In this document: one piece after another, positions 43,809-50,753 of the stretch
How the letters are laid out: every line of letters starts with the position of its first letter
Position numbering within the stretch: the first letter of the stretch is position 1
Assembly (NCBI GenBank): GCA_964413535.1
Contig: CAYPTB010000012.1
Coordinates: 1 to 59,500, forward strand
DNA: 59,500 bases
Source of the DNA: CAYPTB01 sp964413535
GTDB lineage: Bacteria > Planctomycetota > UBA1135 > GCA-002686595
Direction: 5' to 3'
Program-made: the position numbers and the translations under genes
Notes under the pieces: model-generated
What the model saw: the letters and a program-made list of their open reading frames with translations, nothing else
The model's database searches: none
Told to the model about the DNA's origin: nothing

Positions 43809-44426
43809 ATGACGTATTACGAACTTCAGGTGGGGCGCGCGGCGAGATTCGTCGAGGGGGCAAGCCAGAACGACTGGGAGTCCATTGTCTGTCCGAGAGA
43901 TGCGGGGCATCGACGTGCTGGGCGGCGATTAACTCCGTTGTATGTGGACGTTCTTTCCTGGAATGTGGTCGACTTTTCTCGTACGATGTTGAGCGACGTA
44001 GTTATCACAAAGAATACTCTTGATGTGCTGCATGAAGCTGGGTTAACGGGCTTTGAAGTTCGGCCTGCGAGAGTCGAAGGGCTTGCGCCAGGAGCGAAAC
44101 GGTTCAACCTACCGAAGCTTTGGGAGTTTGTTGTCATCGGTAGTGGTGGCCCAGCACATGAGGCTTCCGGGATCGTTCAGCTACTGAACTGCGATGAGTG
44201 CGGGCTGGTGCGGTATTCTGCTTTTGAGCACGGCATACAGGTTGACGAATCCGCCTACGACGGATCCGATTTCTTCACTGTGGCAGAGTATCCGAAGTAC
44301 GTGTTGGTGAATCCTCGCGCTAGGGGAGCTATTGAACAGGCTGGTCTAACCAATGTTGCGTTTGTCGAATCGGCTGAGATCGAGTGGCCGTGCGGGGTGG
44401 TGAAGCCGCGGTCAGGGGCCGGTTGA
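43809..44426 (+). CDS. double-CXXCG-type protein, SitI6-like putative immunity protein
   Basis: 205 residues, ATG 43809. The layout follows the double-CXXCG family first seen in myxobacteria (TIGR02264; SitI6 immunity proteins): a start like MTYYELQVGRAARFVEG, a first cysteine motif, a long middle, and a second motif. Here the second is intact (LNCDECGLVRYSAFE, about 138-152), but the first is reduced to IVCPRDAG with only one Cys. SitI proteins protect against SitA lipoprotein toxins. The upstream gene codes for a lipoprotein, but 225 bp separate the two and no toxin domain is visible. Confidence 0.55.
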   Translation: MTYYELQVGRAARFVEGASQNDWESIVCPRDAGHRRAGRRLTPLYVDVLSWNVVDFSRTMLSDVVITKNTLDVLHEAGLTGFEVRPARVEGLAPGAKRFNLPKLWEFVVIGSGGPAHEASGIVQLLNCDECGLVRYSAFEHGIQVDESAYDGSDFFTVAEYPKYVLVNPRARGAIEQAGLTNVAFVESAEIEWPCGVVKPRSGAG

Positions 44427-44621
44427 GTCTCCAGGAATAGTGCTGGGCATGTTGACAGGCATGAGGTCATCAGAGTTCGTGGACGACGCGAGGCAAGGTG
44501 GTCGTTGCCGCTGCTTGTCGCGCGTGGCATTATTTGTTTGCCCGTTCCCCAGCGGCCTCAAGTCCGAGCCTGAAGTCCAAGTCGGCCGCGCAGCCCGACC
44601 GTCACGGTCGAGGAGCCCGAC

Positions 44622-45194
44622 TTGGATACTGCCACCGCTGTCCCCGGACTGAAGATCACGCGAGTCCCGCTCGACTCGCTGCACCTGGATCCTGCCAACG
44701 CGCGCCAGCACCCTGAGCGGAACCTGGAGACGATCCGGGGGAGCCTCCAGCGGTTCGGCCAAGCTGAGCCCTTGGTGGTCCACAAGGCCACGCGCCGTGT
44801 GATCGGCGGCAACGGCCGGCTCGTAGCGATGCGCGAGCTGGGGTGGCCGGAGTGCGATGTCGTCGAGATCGAGGCCGACGAGGTCACGGCAACGGCGCTC
44901 GGGATAGCGCTGAACAGGACGGCCGAGCTGGCCTCGTGGGATCTGCCGGCGTTGGGGGCGCTCCTGGAGTCGTTGCAAGCCGAGGGCGCGCACCGCGCGT
45001 CGCCGCACTCGGTTGGGCCTTCGCCGTACGCGTGCGACGAGAAGGACGCAACGTGCGCGCTCCTACGCGGCCGCAGCAGCACGTCGCCGCGCGACGCGCA
45101 CGATCACAAGTGGAGGAATCGCCTTGCGCGTTTCGCGCCGGTCGAGGCTCAGTGCGTCGGCCGCGACACAGCGCAGTTGGAGGCGCGTCGGTGA
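44622..45194 (+). CDS. ParB-nuclease-domain protein, probably truncated
   Basis: 190 residues from TTG 44622, the only start in frame. The ParB/sulfiredoxin-like N-domain is clear: LHLDPANARQHPERNLETI, RGSLQRFGQAEPLVVHK, VIGGNGRLVAMRELGW and ALGIALNRTAELASWD. After about residue 120 the sequence loses any domain and becomes Arg/Ser-rich, so the 3' part is probably a new junction or frame change. In phages and islands this domain is often linked to a DNA methyltransferase, here missing. It ends 4 bp into the HTH gene (GTGA overlap). Confidence 0.55.
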   Translation: MDTATAVPGLKITRVPLDSLHLDPANARQHPERNLETIRGSLQRFGQAEPLVVHKATRRVIGGNGRLVAMRELGWPECDVVEIEADEVTATALGIALNRTAELASWDLPALGALLESLQAEGAHRASPHSVGPSPYACDEKDATCALLRGRSSTSPRDAHDHKWRNRLARFAPVEAQCVGRDTAQLEARR

Positions 45195-45484
45195 ACATCG
45201 ACGACCGGCTCCTCGAACTCGTGCGCGACGCGGTCGAACCCGTGCTGGACCGACTCGAACGGCTCGAAGCGAAGATCGACGACCTCGCCAAGCGGGGGGG
45301 CGCTGTGGCGCCGCTTCTGAACTTGGACGAGGTGGCTGGGTTGCTCCAGATCTCGACGCGCACAGTGGAACGCAAGTTGGCGGCGGGCGAGTTTCCGCCA
45401 CCGATCCGGATCAGCGCGACCCGCTCACGTTGGCTCCGCACCGACGTCGACGCGTGGCTTGAGGGGAGGCGTTCGACGTCGTGA
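45191..45484 (+). CDS. excisionase-like helix-turn-helix protein (AlpA/HTH_17 type)
   Basis: 97 residues, GTG 45191. An N-terminal coiled coil (LVRDAVEPVLDRLERLEAKI) is followed by a MerR-like winged HTH: LLNLDEVAGLLQISTRTVER, KLAAGEFPPPI and WLRTDVDAWLEGR. Such proteins bind att sites and steer integrase, or repress island genes. The stop overlaps the integrase GTG (GTGA), so the two are made together. Confidence 0.85.
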   Translation: MNIDDRLLELVRDAVEPVLDRLERLEAKIDDLAKRGGAVAPLLNLDEVAGLLQISTRTVERKLAAGEFPPPIRISATRSRWLRTDVDAWLEGRRSTS

Positions 45485-46707
45485 GCCGCGGGCAGGGAAC
45501 CGGTCGCATCCGGCGCCAGCGCATCCGCGCCAAGTGGGTCCACGTCGCCGACTGGTGCGACGAGACCGGCAAGCGCGTGCGGAAGTCGTTCCCCGACCGC
45601 GCGACGGCTCAACGCGTGCTGGTGGAGGAGATCCGCCGGCGCGAGCGGTCGAAGGCGGGGCTGTCGGCTGAACTCGGGCAGGACACGGACCTGGCGCTGC
45701 TGGCCGCGGAGTACGTGGCCGAACTCGCGACGCGAACGACGCCGAAGCACGTTCAGATGACGGCTGCCCAGCTCGCGAAGCTCCCGGGGCTGGTGCGCGC
45801 GCGTCAGGTGCGCGACTTGCGCCCCGAGGCGTTCGAGCATTACCGCCAAGGACTGCTTCGCCAGGGCCTCGCGCGAGCGACGGTGAACACGCCGCTCGTC
45901 GCGTTGAGTGGCATGCTGCGCTGGGCGGTGGCGACGCGTCGCATCGCCGAGAACCCGCTGGTGAGTTTGCGCGTGCTGCGGACGGGCCGCGCGTTCGAGA
46001 AGCGGCCGCGACGCGCGTTGGGCGAGGCCGAGGTTGAGGCGTTCCTGCGAGCCGCCTACGCGGCTGACCAGGTCGCTGCGGATCGCGTGGCCGCCGTGGT
46101 GACGATCGTCGGTGGAACGAAGGGCGAGGAGTACGCCTTGCGTGAGCGCTTGCTGCGCGTGCCGCAGGCCGTGCTGTTCAGGACGCTGGTCGAAACGGGG
46201 GCGCGCTGGGGCGAGCTGAGGCAGGTCACCTGGGCGGATGTCGATCTCACGACCGCGCGCGTGACGTTGTGCCCGGCGACGACGAAGAACCGACGCGGCC
46301 GGGTGGTCCCGGTCAAGGCGTCGCTCGCTGACGAGCTACGCGGGCTCTTGGACGTGCACCATCGCGTGCTGGGCCGTCTGCCGACGCGCGCGGACGCGGT
46401 GTTCCTGACGCCACAGGGCAAGCCGTGGGCGAGCGACACGGGAAACGTGCGACGGTTCCTGAGGCCGATCCTGAAGGCCGCTGGCACCGAGTCCGTGAAC
46501 GAGCAGGGCGAGCACGTCGACATCCACAGCTTGCGGCACTCGTGCGCGACGCGCATGGCGCGAGCCGGAATGCCGATGGCGAAGTTGCAGGCGTTCCTGG
46601 GGCACCAAGACGTGCGAACGAGCCAGAGGTACTACGACCACTTGCAGGTCGAGGACCTGGAGTCGGCGTTGAAGTTGGTGCCGGAGGTGTGCGCTGCTGT
46701 GCGTTGA
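45481..46707 (+). CDS. int: tyrosine recombinase/integrase
   Basis: 408 residues, GTG 45481. An N-terminal arm-binding part, a SAM-like core-binding domain (about 75-165) and a catalytic domain are present. The active-site set is complete: Arg242 (ETGARWGELRQ), the beta-turn Lys region (ATTKNRRGRVVPVK), H349-x-x-R352 (HSLRHSC), His375 (FLGHQDVRTSQ) and Tyr384 (RYYDHL). It should cut and join the tRNA-Ala attachment site about 1.3 kb to the right. No frame damage, so the island may still be mobile. Confidence 0.93.
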   Translation: MSRGQGTGRIRRQRIRAKWVHVADWCDETGKRVRKSFPDRATAQRVLVEEIRRRERSKAGLSAELGQDTDLALLAAEYVAELATRTTPKHVQMTAAQLAKLPGLVRARQVRDLRPEAFEHYRQGLLRQGLARATVNTPLVALSGMLRWAVATRRIAENPLVSLRVLRTGRAFEKRPRRALGEAEVEAFLRAAYAADQVAADRVAAVVTIVGGTKGEEYALRERLLRVPQAVLFRTLVETGARWGELRQVTWADVDLTTARVTLCPATTKNRRGRVVPVKASLADELRGLLDVHHRVLGRLPTRADAVFLTPQGKPWASDTGNVRRFLRPILKAAGTESVNEQGEHVDIHSLRHSCATRMARAGMPMAKLQAFLGHQDVRTSQRYYDHLQVEDLESALKLVPEVCAAVR

Positions 46708-46727
46708 ACGATCTCGGAAACGAGAAA

Positions 46728-46756
46728 GAGCTAGTGCCCCGTTGAAGCACTAGCTC
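46728..46756 (+). terminator. hairpin after the integrase gene
   Basis: A perfect 10-bp stem GAGCTAGTGC / GCACTAGCTC with a 9-nt loop, 21 nt after the integrase stop and before the convergent gene. No T-run. It likely ends both transcripts. Confidence 0.6.
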
Positions 46757-46783
46757 GCGGCTGAGACAAGAGTCCGCGTTCGA

Positions 46784-47305
46784 TCAGGCATTGATCCGGA
46801 TCGGGACGGTTGCGGTGAAGTCCTTCCCGCCGCTCGCGCTCGGGCCTGGCCCGCCGAACCTGACCACGACACACACTTCATAGGACCCCGGCGGCAGCGG
46901 TGATCCAAAAGGCCCGATGCCAGTCTTGTTTTGAAAGACGAGCGGGATCGATGCCACGTTCGCGCTCACCTTCCCAACGGAGAGGTCGACGATGAGGTCC
47001 ACAGCCTGGCAGTAGACACCCATCGGCTCCCACACCGTCTGCCCCAGGCCGTCTCGGATGAAGATGTTGAACTTGCAGCCCAGTCCGCCGCCGGGGCTGA
47101 CGCCGAACGCATCCTGTGGCGAGAAGTTGGAGATCTCGTACCGCGCCCTGACCGTCGAGCCCGAGCTGTAGAACGGTCGGTCTGTTGAGAGCCTAATCCC
47201 GTATCCGTGTCGGACGGAAATGGGGTTGTCCGTCGGCGCCGATGTGGGGACTAACGCCGTGGCAGCAACGGTGCACAGGGCAATCGTCAGCTCAAGAAGT
47301 CTCAT
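46784..47305 (-). CDS. secreted beta-sandwich protein, BsuPI-like
   Basis: 173 residues, ATG 47305. A signal peptide (LELTIALCTVAATALVPTSA) is followed by one Ig-like domain. The pattern VRARYEISNFSPQDAFGV, a buried Cys (GCKFNIFIRDG), QTVWEPMG, and PLPPGSYEVCVVVRF matches the BsuPI/intracellular-proteinase-inhibitor fold. Two Cys pairs may be disulfides. Role unknown; it could inhibit a protease. It sits between the integrase and the right island end. Confidence 0.6.
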   Translation of the reverse strand: MRLLELTIALCTVAATALVPTSAPTDNPISVRHGYGIRLSTDRPFYSSGSTVRARYEISNFSPQDAFGVSPGGGLGCKFNIFIRDGLGQTVWEPMGVYCQAVDLIVDLSVGKVSANVASIPLVFQNKTGIGPFGSPLPPGSYEVCVVVRFGGPGPSASGGKDFTATVPIRINA

Positions 47306-47629
47306 TTGCTGGATCCTTTCGAGTCGTGCACTGGATCGCGCACTCCGGGCGTGGATGCGAGCTCAAGGCAACGGACATGCCACCCGCGAGTCCTGCAGGC
47401 GCCGCTCGAGCGAGCACCTTGGGGAAGACAAGCGGTACACGGGCGTAGCGGGCGTCGACGCCTGGAGCGATCCGAGGCGTCGCGGATCAGCACGACGCCT
47501 CACCGACAGATCGTGATCGAGGTGTGCGACGCTCAGGAAGCGGAGCGCGGCCACGAGTTCCTCGAACTGATCATGGCGCACTACGACCTCGGCTGAACCG
47601 GCGCAAAGCAGCTCGCTCAGTGTTTCGTA

Positions 47630-47797
47630 GCCCGAGGCGGGTCGAACGTGAATTCTTGCTCGTTTGACTTCGACTTCCACGCCGGGGGAGTAACGAATCG
47701 TGTTCTCCGCTCGGAAGCCCTCGATGGTCTCAGACGGACGGCTCTCAAGGAGCGCTAGGATTTCTGCTGCGCTAGGGTCGTCTTTCGACTCCTGGCG
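47630..47797 (-). pseudogene. truncated relative of the LolA-like gene
   Basis: Minus-strand reading SAAEILALLESRPSETIEG then NTIRYSPGVEVEV aligns with AARILASRERRPETPG and RTIRYYPALDVDI near the C-terminus of the protein at 35330-36103. The first about 200 codons are deleted: the relic starts directly at the 248-bp repeat (47801), where the intact gene has its ATG 3 bp from the other repeat. The stretch to the left (47306-47630) holds no supported gene. Confidence 0.55.
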
Positions 47798-47800
47798 GAA

Positions 47801-48048
47801 CTGGCGAGCCCAGCGTATGGCGAGCACGCGTAGAGCGCCTGCGTCCGACAGCCCGCTCCGCGCGGCGCACCAACGCGTGCGGCGATTACCACCGACTCAT
47901 GGGTCGCGCCATTTCTGGCAGCAATCTGGCAACAGCCTCGGCGCGCCTGACCGCGGGCCCTCAGGGGCGACGCCCTAAGCGGCGCCCGGTGCCACAGTTG
48001 TGGTGGTGGAGACGAGGGGGGTCGAACCCCTGACCTTCGCATTGCGAA
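47801..48048. repeat. 248-bp direct repeat, right copy, containing the 3' part of tRNA-Ala
   Basis: Partner of 36106-36353. The last 45 nt are inside the intact tRNA-Ala gene and show no mismatch between copies; the 10 differences all lie outside the tRNA. Contains dispersed-motif copy E at 47911-47933. It represents the current attachment-site side of the younger island. Confidence 0.85.
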
Positions 48049-48079
48049 CGCGACGCTCTACCAACTGAGCTACGTCCCC
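48004..48079 (-). tRNA. tRNA-Ala (CGC)
   Basis: On the minus strand: acceptor GGGGACG pairs with CGTCTCC, including the G3-U70 pair that defines alanine tRNAs. D-arm GCTCAGTTGGTAGAGC, anticodon stem-loop TCGCG TTCGCAA TGCGA with anticodon CGC, T-loop TTCGACC, discriminator A and encoded CCA (48004-48006). Its 3' half is duplicated at 36309-36353, marking it as an integration target. Confidence 0.95.
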
Positions 48080-48409
48080 ACGGAGGAGGGGCGAGTATAG
48101 GAGTCGGGGGAGCGCGCGAGAAGGGGGGCTGCCGGTGCGCCGAGAGCCAGGGGGGAGAAGAACTTTCCCGGAAGCTCCCCTCTCAGGTCGAGCTGAGCCC
48201 CGGGTTCGTTGGGATCGACGGCGGCGCCGCTCGCGTCGAGTGCGGTCGAGCGCAGGGGAGAGGCCTTCGACCCGAAGAGCCGTCGGGAGCGCGGGGGCAG
48301 AGCCCGCGGCGTGCGAGTGCACGGTGCTCGAGGGACCCGTGCAGGTCGCGACAAGGGAGACCTTCAAGTTCGCACCGCGCCCCGTCGACTAGTGCCGGCG
48401 AGTCCCCCC
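48080..48409. other. intergenic region between tRNA-Ala and the porin gene (330 bp)
   Basis: Holds the tRNA promoter (minus) and probably the porin promoter. An open frame 48135-48392 ends ECTVLEGPVQVATRETFKFA but its first part is Arg-rich and not convincing. Nothing else seen. Confidence 0.5.
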
Positions 48410-49714
48410 ATGCGAGCTTGGTTCGTTTTGTTCCTGATCGCTCCCGGCGTGCAAGCGCAGGAACTCGCTGCCGAGGATCCCGCCGCGCCGCTGTGGGAGG
48501 AGATCCTGCGGTTGAGAGAGCGTCTCGACGAGTTGGAGGCGCGCGGCGGGGAGCAGGACGCCGGGCAGCGAGCGACGGTGGACCTCTCCGGCGATGAGCT
48601 CACTTCCATCGAGGGGAATCGCGATCACGTCCTCTCCCGACCCTGGTACGACAACGTGGCGCTCAGCGGATACGGCGCACTCTTGTACCTCGACTCTGGC
48701 AATGCCGGCACGACGCCGGAAGGGAGCTTCATCCTCAAGGAGGCGAGCCTGTTCGTCGACGCCGAGGTGTGGAAGAACGTCAGCTTCTCGAGCGAGATCT
48801 GGCTCGCGCGCTACCTGTACGGCAACGGGTTCAGTCTGGGCGAGCTCTACCTCCAATTCAGCGGGCTCGGAGCGGACGAGGACGCGGGCGAGCGGGGACT
48901 CGGTCTGCGGGTCGGACGCTTCGAGATCCCGTTCGGCGAGGAGTACCTGCGCTGGGACGCGAACGAGACGCCGATGATCACGTTCTCGGCCGCGGATCCC
49001 TACGGGATCGATCGCGGCGTCGAGCTCTTCGGTGCGGCCGGGCCGGTTCACTGGATCGCGGCCGTGACGAACGGCGCGAGCGGATCGGCGGACGACGGCC
49101 CCGCCAAGCAGGTTGCGCTCAAGCTGTACGGCGAGCCACACCGCGACCTGTACACGAGCGCGAGCGCGCTCGTCACCGGCGACACCGAGGAGAGTGCGTT
49201 CCGGCTCAGCGGCAGCACGCTCACGCCGGTCGGGGCGGACGGAGCTTCGAGCGCTGGCACGAGCCCGAGCGACGAGGTGAACGTCCTGTGCTGGCAGGTC
49301 GACGTGCGGATCGCCGAGGAGCGACGCTCGAGCGTAGCGCTGCAGTTCGCTCGCGGTCGCGTGGACGACGACGAGGACGCATTCGATCGTGAACTCACCT
49401 GGTTCCTGGTCATGCCGGAGATACGAGTGACGGAGTCCGTCCACCTCGTGGCGCGATACAGCGCGATCGGCACCTTCGACGACGACGAGGGCTACCGCTT
49501 CGAAGGCAAGCACGTCGCCGACGCCGAGGTCCTGGGCTACGACACGAGCTCGCTGCGCAGGCTTTCCGGCGGCGTGTTCTGGAGCCTGAACCCGAACCTG
49601 GCCGTCAAGTTCGAAGTTGGACAGGACCGGCTCGAGCTGATCGACGGCTCGACGCTGGACGCGAACAACGATGAGCGCTTCTTCTTCGGTGTCGAGGTCG
49701 TCGGTTCGTTCTAG
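48410..49714 (+). CDS. outer-membrane porin (OprP/phosphate-selective-porin-like)
   Basis: 434 residues, ATG 48410. Signal peptide (RAWFVLFLIAPGVQAQ) with cleavage after AQA, a short coiled coil (LWEEILRLRERLDELEARG), then beta-barrel strands from about 80 on: YDNVALSGYGALLYLDS, FILKEASLFVDAEVWKNVSF, LGLRVGRFEIPFGEEYLRW. It ends with VVGSF, a C-terminal Phe recognised by the BAM machine. Coiled-coil porins of this type exchange anions or small solutes. The next gene starts 44 bp before its stop, so they share a message. Confidence 0.82.
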   Translation: MRAWFVLFLIAPGVQAQELAAEDPAAPLWEEILRLRERLDELEARGGEQDAGQRATVDLSGDELTSIEGNRDHVLSRPWYDNVALSGYGALLYLDSGNAGTTPEGSFILKEASLFVDAEVWKNVSFSSEIWLARYLYGNGFSLGELYLQFSGLGADEDAGERGLGLRVGRFEIPFGEEYLRWDANETPMITFSAADPYGIDRGVELFGAAGPVHWIAAVTNGASGSADDGPAKQVALKLYGEPHRDLYTSASALVTGDTEESAFRLSGSTLTPVGADGASSAGTSPSDEVNVLCWQVDVRIAEERRSSVALQFARGRVDDDEDAFDRELTWFLVMPEIRVTESVHLVARYSAIGTFDDDEGYRFEGKHVADAEVLGYDTSSLRRLSGGVFWSLNPNLAVKFEVGQDRLELIDGSTLDANNDERFFFGVEVVGSF

Positions 49715-50753
49715 CGGACGCCTGCGGCGTGCCGCGCTCGTTCCGCTGATCGCGGCGGGGGCGCTGCTCGCGGCGCGGGGAGCGTCCGCCGATGGCGACA
49801 CGCGGGCGGAGTCCGGAACGCTCATGCTGGACCTCCTCAGGCAGTTCCAGTTGCTGGAGAGCCGGCTCGCAGCGGGCGACATGCCGGGCGCGGCTCGCGC
49901 CGCCGGGGATCTGCGCACCCTCACGCTGCGGCCGTCCTACCCGCGCGAACGGGTCGACGCGGAACGCATGGACGTGTTCGAAGAGCACATCGAGCGTCTG
50001 GCGGAGGTGGCGCTCGACGTGGCGGAGCTCGCCGGCGCGGACGACGAGCGCCGCAGCGCGCAGGCGTTCCAGGCCCTGCGCGCCACCTGCGTGTCGTGCC
50101 ACTTCAGGTTCCGCGGCGACAACGAGGAGCGCGGCACCTACCCGGCGCGTGGGAACACGGTGACGGGGATGGTCGAGCTCGTCGACGCCGACGGAAAGCC
50201 CCTCGCGGATCGCTCCTGGGTGCTCGTCTTCCTGGAGGGAGGTCCGGCGCACGCGCCCGAGCCGCCCTACGAGAACCCGAGGATCCTGCAGAGCGGCCGC
50301 AAGTTCTCGCCGCGCGTCCTGCCGGTCACCGTGGGGACCGACGTGGAGTTCCCGAACGACGACACGATCTTCCACAACGTGTTCTCGCTCTCGAAGACGT
50401 CGCCGTTCGACCTGGGGGTGTACGAGCCGGGCCAGTCCGCTTCCGTCCGCATGGAGCGCAGCGGGCTCGTCAAGGTCTACTGCAACATCCACCCTGACAT
50501 GTGCGCCAGCATCGTCGTGCTCGAGAACCCCTGGTACTCGCTCACGGATCGTGGCGGGCGCTTCGTCATCTGCAACGTGCCCGACGGCGAGTACATCCTG
50601 CGCGGGTGGAACGACAAGGGCGCCGAGGCGAGCGTGCCGCTCGTCGTGTCCGGCGAACACGCGATCGAGACGAGTCTCTCGCTCGCCGAGACCCGGCGGA
50701 GCCTCACCCACACCAACAAGTTCGGCAAGCCCTACGCGGAAAAGTACCGGTGA
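49671..50753 (+). CDS. exported haem-binding and cupredoxin-like protein
   Basis: 360 residues, ATG 49671. Signal segment (LVPLIAAGALLAARGASA), then a helical part (about 45-145) ending in a CxxCH haem site, Cys140-Cys143-His144 (TCVSCHFRF), as in a cytochrome c'-like four-helix unit. Next is a cupredoxin domain with full copper ligands: His235 (DTIFHNVFS), Cys271, His274 and Met277 (YCNIHPDM). A last beta domain (GRFVICNVPDGEYILRGWND) resembles the carboxypeptidase-regulatory-like part of methylamine-utilisation-type proteins. Likely an electron-transfer or redox-sensing protein in the periplasm. It overlaps the sensor kinase gene (GTGA). Confidence 0.85.
   Translation: MSASSSVSRSSVRSSGRLRRAALVPLIAAGALLAARGASADGDTRAESGTLMLDLLRQFQLLESRLAAGDMPGAARAAGDLRTLTLRPSYPRERVDAERMDVFEEHIERLAEVALDVAELAGADDERRSAQAFQALRATCVSCHFRFRGDNEERGTYPARGNTVTGMVELVDADGKPLADRSWVLVFLEGGPAHAPEPPYENPRILQSGRKFSPRVLPVTVGTDVEFPNDDTIFHNVFSLSKTSPFDLGVYEPGQSASVRMERSGLVKVYCNIHPDMCASIVVLENPWYSLTDRGGRFVICNVPDGEYILRGWNDKGAEASVPLVVSGEHAIETSLSLAETRRSLTHTNKFGKPYAEKYR

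Noticed and set aside
47306..47596. Plus frame ending RQIVIEVCDAQEAERGHEFLE
   Set aside because: The first two thirds are non-coding in composition and the opposite strand reads equally well; no start signal.
48135..48392. Plus frame before the porin ending CTVLEGPVQVATRETFKFA
   Set aside because: First 50 residues are almost only Arg/Ser/Gly, no ribosome site; kept as intergenic.
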